This document shows positions 53,916-64,000 of a DNA stretch of 64,000 nucleotides, one piece after another. Numbering within the stretch: the stretch's first letter is position 1; each line of letters starts with the position of its first letter. A program made the translations under genes and the position numbers. The notes beneath the pieces are model-generated. The model ran no database searches and was not told the origin of the DNA. It saw nothing but the letters and a program-made list of their open reading frames with translations. This DNA is from Cacajao melanocephalus (taxonomy: Eukaryota; Chordata; Mammalia; Primates; Pitheciidae): assembly GCA_963573385.1 (NCBI GenBank), contig CAUYLG010075506.1, forward strand, positions 62,001-126,000. The letters are read 5' to 3'.

Positions 53916-56900
53916 CCGAAGGCAGGCAAATGTGTGATCTCAAGCTTGGCTAGGCACCCAAATCCCCAGTGGTTGGGATGATGACTGCGTCCTGGTCCCC
54001 CCGCTTCTGAATGGAAGCCTCTGGACCCAGACTCTGTATTCGTAAAGTTCCCTGAGAGGGGAGGGGTGCCCACTCAGGTCTGGCATGGGCTGCTGTAGCT
54101 TAGACTAGACCGCTGGGCCACCTAGGAGCCAGGAGTGCTGCAGAGGTGTGTCCACCCAAAGGCAACCTCCTGGGCTCCTGCCACCTCCAGGGTGTCTCTC
54201 TGGGTTCCAGAATCCTCCATGGCTGGACTCTCGCTAATGGGGCCTTCCAATGCCTGTGTCTTTCTGTGGCAGCCGGCGCCAGACAGACGGTTGCTTTGGC
54301 CTTGCCCGCAGCCGCCAGTGGGTCTCCAAGGTGTCCCCTCCAGGACTGCCCTGCAGGGCAGAGCTTCAGCCAGGTGGGTGCATGCGGGAGTGGGGAGGAG
54401 GCGCCATGGTGACGGGTATTGTTTTTGCCCAAAGCTGTTCCAGGCATGAGAGCCACTTGGCGCGTGCACAGATTGTACCAGGAACAGGGGGGAGAAAGGA
54501 ACAAAGGGGGCAGGGGAGGGGGAGCCTGCCCCTTTAAATCTGTTTTCTCGGGTTTTATTTCCTTCTCTTTTCCCATCCTCCTCCCTCCACCAGCACAAGT
54601 GGAGCCGTGAGGGCCCAGGAGCTGCAGCGGGCGGCGGTGCCTCTCAAATATTAATGAGGCTGTTCTCTGCCTCGGCTCCTTTCCTCCCCTCCCTGGCGGC
54701 AAGCAGGCCTCGTCCTTGGAACCCTCCTTTCCCCTCCCGGGGGTCACCAAAGTGCATCACGCAGGGGGAGGCGCCGGGGGCAGACAGGAAGGAGAGGGCC
54801 TGCCGCAAGGGCAGGAAGATGTAGGGATGGGGGTTAAAGGGTCTCCCAGGTGCACACCGGCCACCAGCATCTCCGCCTGCCTGGGATCACGCCAGGCCAG
54901 GAGAAGGCAGGGTGGCTGCCAGCCTGGGTGCCCTCCTTCCATGCACTCTCCCCTTCTGCTCCCCGGCTGGTCCAGGAGCCCACCCTGGGCCTGACCTAGG
55001 AGGCTTGGGCCACGCCTCTCCCTGTCTCCTTGGCTTGCTCTTCCTGAGCCTAGAGGTGGAGAGAGACGGGGGATTATTCTTTCAAGGAATCCCCGTAGTG
55101 AGTCACGTTGCTAAGTGATGGGCCTCTGGATGACGGGCCCTTGCTTGGTGGGTCTGTAGGGAGCAGGTGATGGACAGTCTGCTTCCAGGAGGGCCCAAGG
55201 TGGAGGGCACGTGCCCAGGTGGGCACCCAGGCCTCCATCTCCTGCCCTCTCACCCTGAGTTCTGCTTCGAGGCCATGGCATCCCAGGCCTGGCTCTGGCA
55301 TCCGGATCCTCTGAGGCCCCGGGGGCTGCATGTTCTCATCACTCGTGACTAGGGAGTGACTCCGGGGCTGGGACTTCCTCCAGTACATGCCCCATCACCC
55401 CTGTGGGGACATAGGTCCACACAGACCCCAGAAACTGAAGGGCTACTTGGCTGGGGTGCAGTGGGGCTGTTTTCAGGATAGACAACAGGGCAAATCCCAA
55501 CGCGTGCCTCACCTGAGATCTGGAGGACAGTGGCGGCGTCTCATCCCCGATCTGTCCTCTGCTCCGTAAAGGTGGAGCAGGTGGCTGAGTGCAGTGCAAC
55601 CTGAACCTGCTTCTGGGGGTGTCATCAGAGCGCCCCAGCAAGGGCGGCCGCGACCCACCTCAAGTCACGTGGAAGGCAGGGCCGGGAGAACTAGCACAGA
55701 AGCAGGAGCCTCCCTGAGCCTCAGTTTCCCCTCCGTAAGGCAGGGAGCGCTCTCCTGGGCCTTGTAGGGTGCTTCTGAGGGTATAGTGAAAAAAACATGT
55801 CTGTCCAGGGCTGGCATGCAGATGTGGGCTGGAAACTCAGGGTGTGACTGGGTCCTGAGAGGGGCAGCCCGGGAGCGGAGGTGCCCCCACTTAGAAAGTG
55901 CCCAGCCTTCTGGAGGGTGCTGGGCTGCCCAAGGCCTGGAGGAAGTCCATGGGGGACTAAGTTGGAGGTGCTGGGAGAGCCCCCAAAGCCCAGTTAGGGG
56001 TGGCCAGGGAGGGACAACACAGGGGAAAGAGGGCCTCTGGGTTTCTGGCCGGGTGGGTTTGAGTCACTGGGCGGGCAGCAAGCAGTGTGTGTGGACCTAG
56101 CAGGGAGGTGAGGGCATCTGAGCCCTGCTGGACAGAAGAGTCCTGAAGGTGGTTGAGTAATGGGCCTGGACTTGGGCCATCCCCTCCAGCAGCGCCCAGA
56201 GGCATCCGCCAGGGACCTCCCCGGCTGTCTCCCCCAACGAGGCCGGACAGTCTGTGTGGGGCTGGCGCAAATGCTGGAAGGTGCGAGGCCCCCTCTGTGG
56301 AGGTTCTCAATTCAATTAAGCCAATTAAGGTCAGAAAGATGAAAGAGCACAGAAATGGTATGTTCCCTGCCCTTTTGGTGCCTACAGACCGTTCTCGGCA
56401 GCCAGCCCAGGCCGGAAACTCTGTCAGGCCTGCAGAACTGATAGGCCTAGTGACTTCGGTTCTTGGCCATTTCAGTGGTGGCTGCTGTCTTTATTGGGAA
56501 TCAGGGAGGCCATCGCCCAGGCTTATATAGAACCCAGGGAAAGCAGAGTATATGCCATTTGGTCTCTACAGCAGCTGACAGGCCAGATGGGCCTTACTTT
56601 AACTGATGGCTCCTGTCTCCCCTATAGCCTATTGCATTCATGAAGACGATGAGCATTAGCAAAGCACCCCCACCCCACCCTGTCCTCCAGGATGGAGACT
56701 CTGCCTCCCAGGGCTCCAGGCTCCTCCTTTGTGCGCCAGGCCCCCATTCCCTCATTCCTTCAGATCCCCGGCCCCATGCAGGGCTGACCACGCGGTGGAC
56801 TTCCTGCCGCTCCATCACCACGTGTCTCAAAGAGCTCAGGACCCAGCTCGTGGGAGACATGCTCACAGATCACTGCAATGCCAAGCACAGTGAAACAGGA

Positions 56901-58984
56901 ATGGGTCGTGGGATTATAGACTCAGGCGCAATCAATTTTGGCTGGGGAACTGGCAGAGACTCCTGGAGAATGTTCCACTTGAATTGTGACTAAGAGGATT
57001 CGTCAGAGGTCAGCAGGTGGAGCTGGAACAGAGGGCGTGCGGTCAGGGCTCAGAACTGGCAGGGCTGTGCAGCTGGGGCGGGAGTGGAGCTGGGAGGTAT
57101 TCAAAGGGAATCTGGCCTTTTGCTTGATGGGGATGGGAGACTGAAACAGGGGCTTGCTGGAGCGATGGTGCCTGAACCAGGGAAAGTGGTGACTCCCAGT
57201 AGGGTCGTGACCAGTGGCTGGACTGGAGGGAGACCTACCAGGTGGTGCACAGGACACAGAGCTTGCTTGTGGGGGGATCTTGAGGTGGGGAGGGCTGGCA
57301 GGGCCAGGCGAGAAGAAGGAACTTGGCCCCAGGACCATGGCAGAGGGGAGGACTGCCTCCCTGCCCACTCCCCTCCTCATGAGTCACTGTGGGTCCCCTC
57401 AGCCACAGCCGTGGTCGCACTAGACAGGAGGACCTGGTGTGGTTCTGCCTGGGCCACCCCTGGGGGGTCAGGGGCAGGGACCAGGAGGGGGAGGACAGAG
57501 CTGGCCTTGGGTATGCCCTGGTCAGAGGAGAGAGGATGAGCACGTGCCAGGGTGACCATGCCATGGGGAACCCCTGCTCTGAGGAACAAGCATTTCTGTC
57601 ATGGCCATGTACAACCCAAGAGCCCACCAGACAAGCCATTCACTCTGTCACCCCCTGGGGGCACAGAGCTTGAATCTGACAGTCGTACCAAGTTGCTACA
57701 TAGTGGGAATGTTGAGGCATGAGGCGACTGGAGCCCAGGGAAGCAAAGGTCCTGGGGCGGGGAGGGGAGGCAGTCTCAAGAGGACGAGGAGTGCAGGTGA
57801 CAGCCAAAAGCTACCATTGCTGCCTTGAGCAGTCAGAAGCAGGACACCCAGCTGTCCTCTGGCTCTGCCACCTCCCCAAGCCAGCCTGTCTCTCACACTC
57901 ACAAAAGCAAGTACAATTCGTCCACACAGCAGCCCCAGAAGAAGCCCTCCCTGCCTGGGACAGCTTTGCTTGCTGTCCTGGCCCCCTCTCCCCAGCTGTC
58001 ACACCTTCCAGTCTTCTCTCCCCATGCCTGTCCCCAGAAGCCCTCCCTCACCTTTGCCCCAGCTGCAACCCCACGGTTCTTGGTCCTCAGGCCTGCTTTC
58101 TTTGTCCCAGCTGGAGAAGGATGGGGTTAGTTGAGACTTACCGAGTGCCAGGCATGTAGTAGCTGCTCAGTGAATATGAGACAGGTGACCAACTGCAAGA
58201 CAGGGCAGGGAGAGGCGGGGAGAGAGGACAGCACAGGCACATGGCCACCATTTTGTCTCCATATCTCCCAGAAGTGAAGGCTGCTTCATGTGGAAAATGT
58301 TGCGAGATTAAACATGCAAATGCCCGTGCCTTTCAAACGTGGGTCACGATGGATGGATGTTTCCTGAAGTATCCACCAGGGCCTCTCCTGAGAGTAAGGC
58401 ATGGACTTGGCCGTGTCTGCTTTGGCTGCCTGAGGGCTTTGTCACCTTGGTTCGGGGCTCTTGGCCACTCATTTCCAGGGGATCCTTCTGAGCCAGGAGC
58501 TTCCCCAGAGACGAGGGGTCAGGGCCCCGCTGAGCTGCCAGGAGGGCTCTTGGCTGATGCCAAGGCCAGGTCAGGTGCACTGAGGCCGTTTCAGTTCCAT
58601 GAGGACGTGGCGGGCTTAGCACGTGGCCCTAGGAGCTGCTCCCACTTCTGCTCGGGCCAGGAAGGAGTGGAGAGAGACAAACTGTGGAGTGCACAGCAGG
58701 CTCCGTGCTGGGGGGAGGGGGACCCGCCAAACACTGATGGCTGCAGGAGGAGCAGCCTGGGTGCTAGCGGGTCCTTGGATAAGGTGAGGGGGACAGGGAG
58801 AGGGATGACAACGTTGCGATGCTCGGCAGACGGGGGATGGCAGTCTGGCCAGGGCCGTGGCCTGGATGTTTTTGGTGTGGGGAGACCTGAGCTCGTTACC
58901 TTGTCATGTGGAGGGAAGAAGGGCATGGAGGGGAGTGGGTGGCACTGTGCTGTAGGACACTCGCCAGCGACCTGTGGCTGCTTC

Positions 58985-59130
58985 GGCTTTCTCCTCCTCC
59001 CTCCCGGCCACTCCCTTTATCCCCTCCCTCTTCTCCCTCCCTCCATCCCCCTTTCTCTCCCCCTCTTTGCCCCTCCCTCTTGTCCCTCTCTCCCCTCCCC
59101 TCTCTCCCACCCTCCCTCCGGGGCTCCTCC
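58985..59130. repeat. Polypyrimidine tract, about 145 bp
   Basis: Almost pure C and T with CCCTCC, CTCTCCC and CCCTCTT units, upstream of the ATP2B3 first coding exon. A candidate triplex-forming sequence and a possible splice or promoter element. Confidence 0.9.
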
Positions 59131-59679
59131 TTTCCTCACCCTGGGCCCCGCAGGCATCCTCAGGGCCACAGAAACTGAGCCGCTAAAACCGCACCAGAAG
59201 ACCGCCGGGAACTCAGCATGCCAGCTGCACGGGGCTTGTCTTAACCAGACGAGAGCAGGGAGTGAGCCGGGCTGGACAAGCCCAGGACTGGTGGTGAGGC
59301 ACAGGCAAGACCAGCTGCTGACCAGTCCCAGCATGCTGCCCTCACTCCAGCATGGGTTCTAGGTAGATTTGGAGGCAGTGAGGGCCTCTGCCTCCCAGCT
59401 AGCTAGTGTTGGCCAAGGCAGGGTCCTGGCAGCAAGCACCAACACCACCCCTTCCCCTCCTGGCCAAGCCCTCCAGGTTCTGGGCACCTGTGGTGGGCAG
59501 GACCCAGAAGTGGCATGGCTGGTGGGGCCTGGCAGAGCATGAGGGCCACTGGCTCAGCCTGGGAGGTGAATTTTGCACTTCGTGGATCATGGCACAGACT
59601 GATTGAAGACTTGCAGAGAATATTCTGGAAGATGGGACCTCAGTTTTGTCTCAACTGCTCCTCGCCTCCTTCTCCCCAG

Positions 59680-64000
<4,321 letters not shown>

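Noticed and set aside
58241..59362. 373-codon open frame in ATP2B3 intron 1
   Set aside because: GC-rich intronic frame with a Pro/Ser/Leu low-complexity tail from the polypyrimidine tract. No domain is recognised.

Overview
The window reads as primate X-chromosome DNA (human Xq28-equivalent), all recognisable genes on the + strand. The identification rests on three exon-by-exon matches. (1) An ECM2-like leucine-rich-repeat gene with broken frames, corresponding to the X-linked ECM2 paralogue ECMX that is known as a pseudogene in human. (2) A complete biglycan gene, BGN. (3) The 5' end of ATP2B3, the plasma-membrane Ca2+ ATPase PMCA3. The order ECMX - BGN - ATP2B3 is that of human Xq28. Alu elements of J and S type show that the host is a primate. 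The BGN N-terminus differs from the human protein at several positions and is one residue longer, so this is probably a monkey rather than human; the species cannot be fixed from the sequence alone.

Layout. 1-5,558: intergenic, with no convincing gene. 5,559-10,832: ECMX pseudogene, seven exons whose splice sites and phases are nearly all kept while the reading frame is broken several times. 10,833-18,480: intergenic, with an old L1 fragment. 18,480-32,575: BGN, with a TATA-less GC/CT-rich promoter, a noncoding exon 1, a 9-kb intron 1 holding a GT microsatellite, seven coding exons, a 1-kb 3'UTR and an ATTAAA poly(A) signal. 32,576-41,150: spacer rich in CA and GT simple repeats, including a 1.4-kb CA-rich satellite-like block. 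41,150-42,070: CpG island with the noncoding first exon of ATP2B3. 41,558-59,679: 18-kb ATP2B3 intron 1 with MIR, L1, hAT and Alu copies and several AT-rich homeodomain-like clusters. 59,680-60,002: first coding exon of ATP2B3. 60,003-64,000: part of intron 2; the next coding exon lies outside.

How they relate. BGN and ECMX are both small leucine-rich proteoglycan/ECM2-type genes, an X-linked counterpart of the chromosome 9 ECM2-ASPN-OMD-OGN cluster (established knowledge). BGN is intact and should be secreted and glycanated. ECMX appears dead. ATP2B3 is functionally unrelated and simply adjacent.

I found no undescribed biological system. The best leads are the decay pattern of ECMX, including a 60-bp inverted copy of the end of one of its exons with its splice donor; a predicted spliced upstream ORF in the ATP2B3 leader; the internally periodic CA-rich array; and candidate homeodomain-bound elements in ATP2B3 intron 1.
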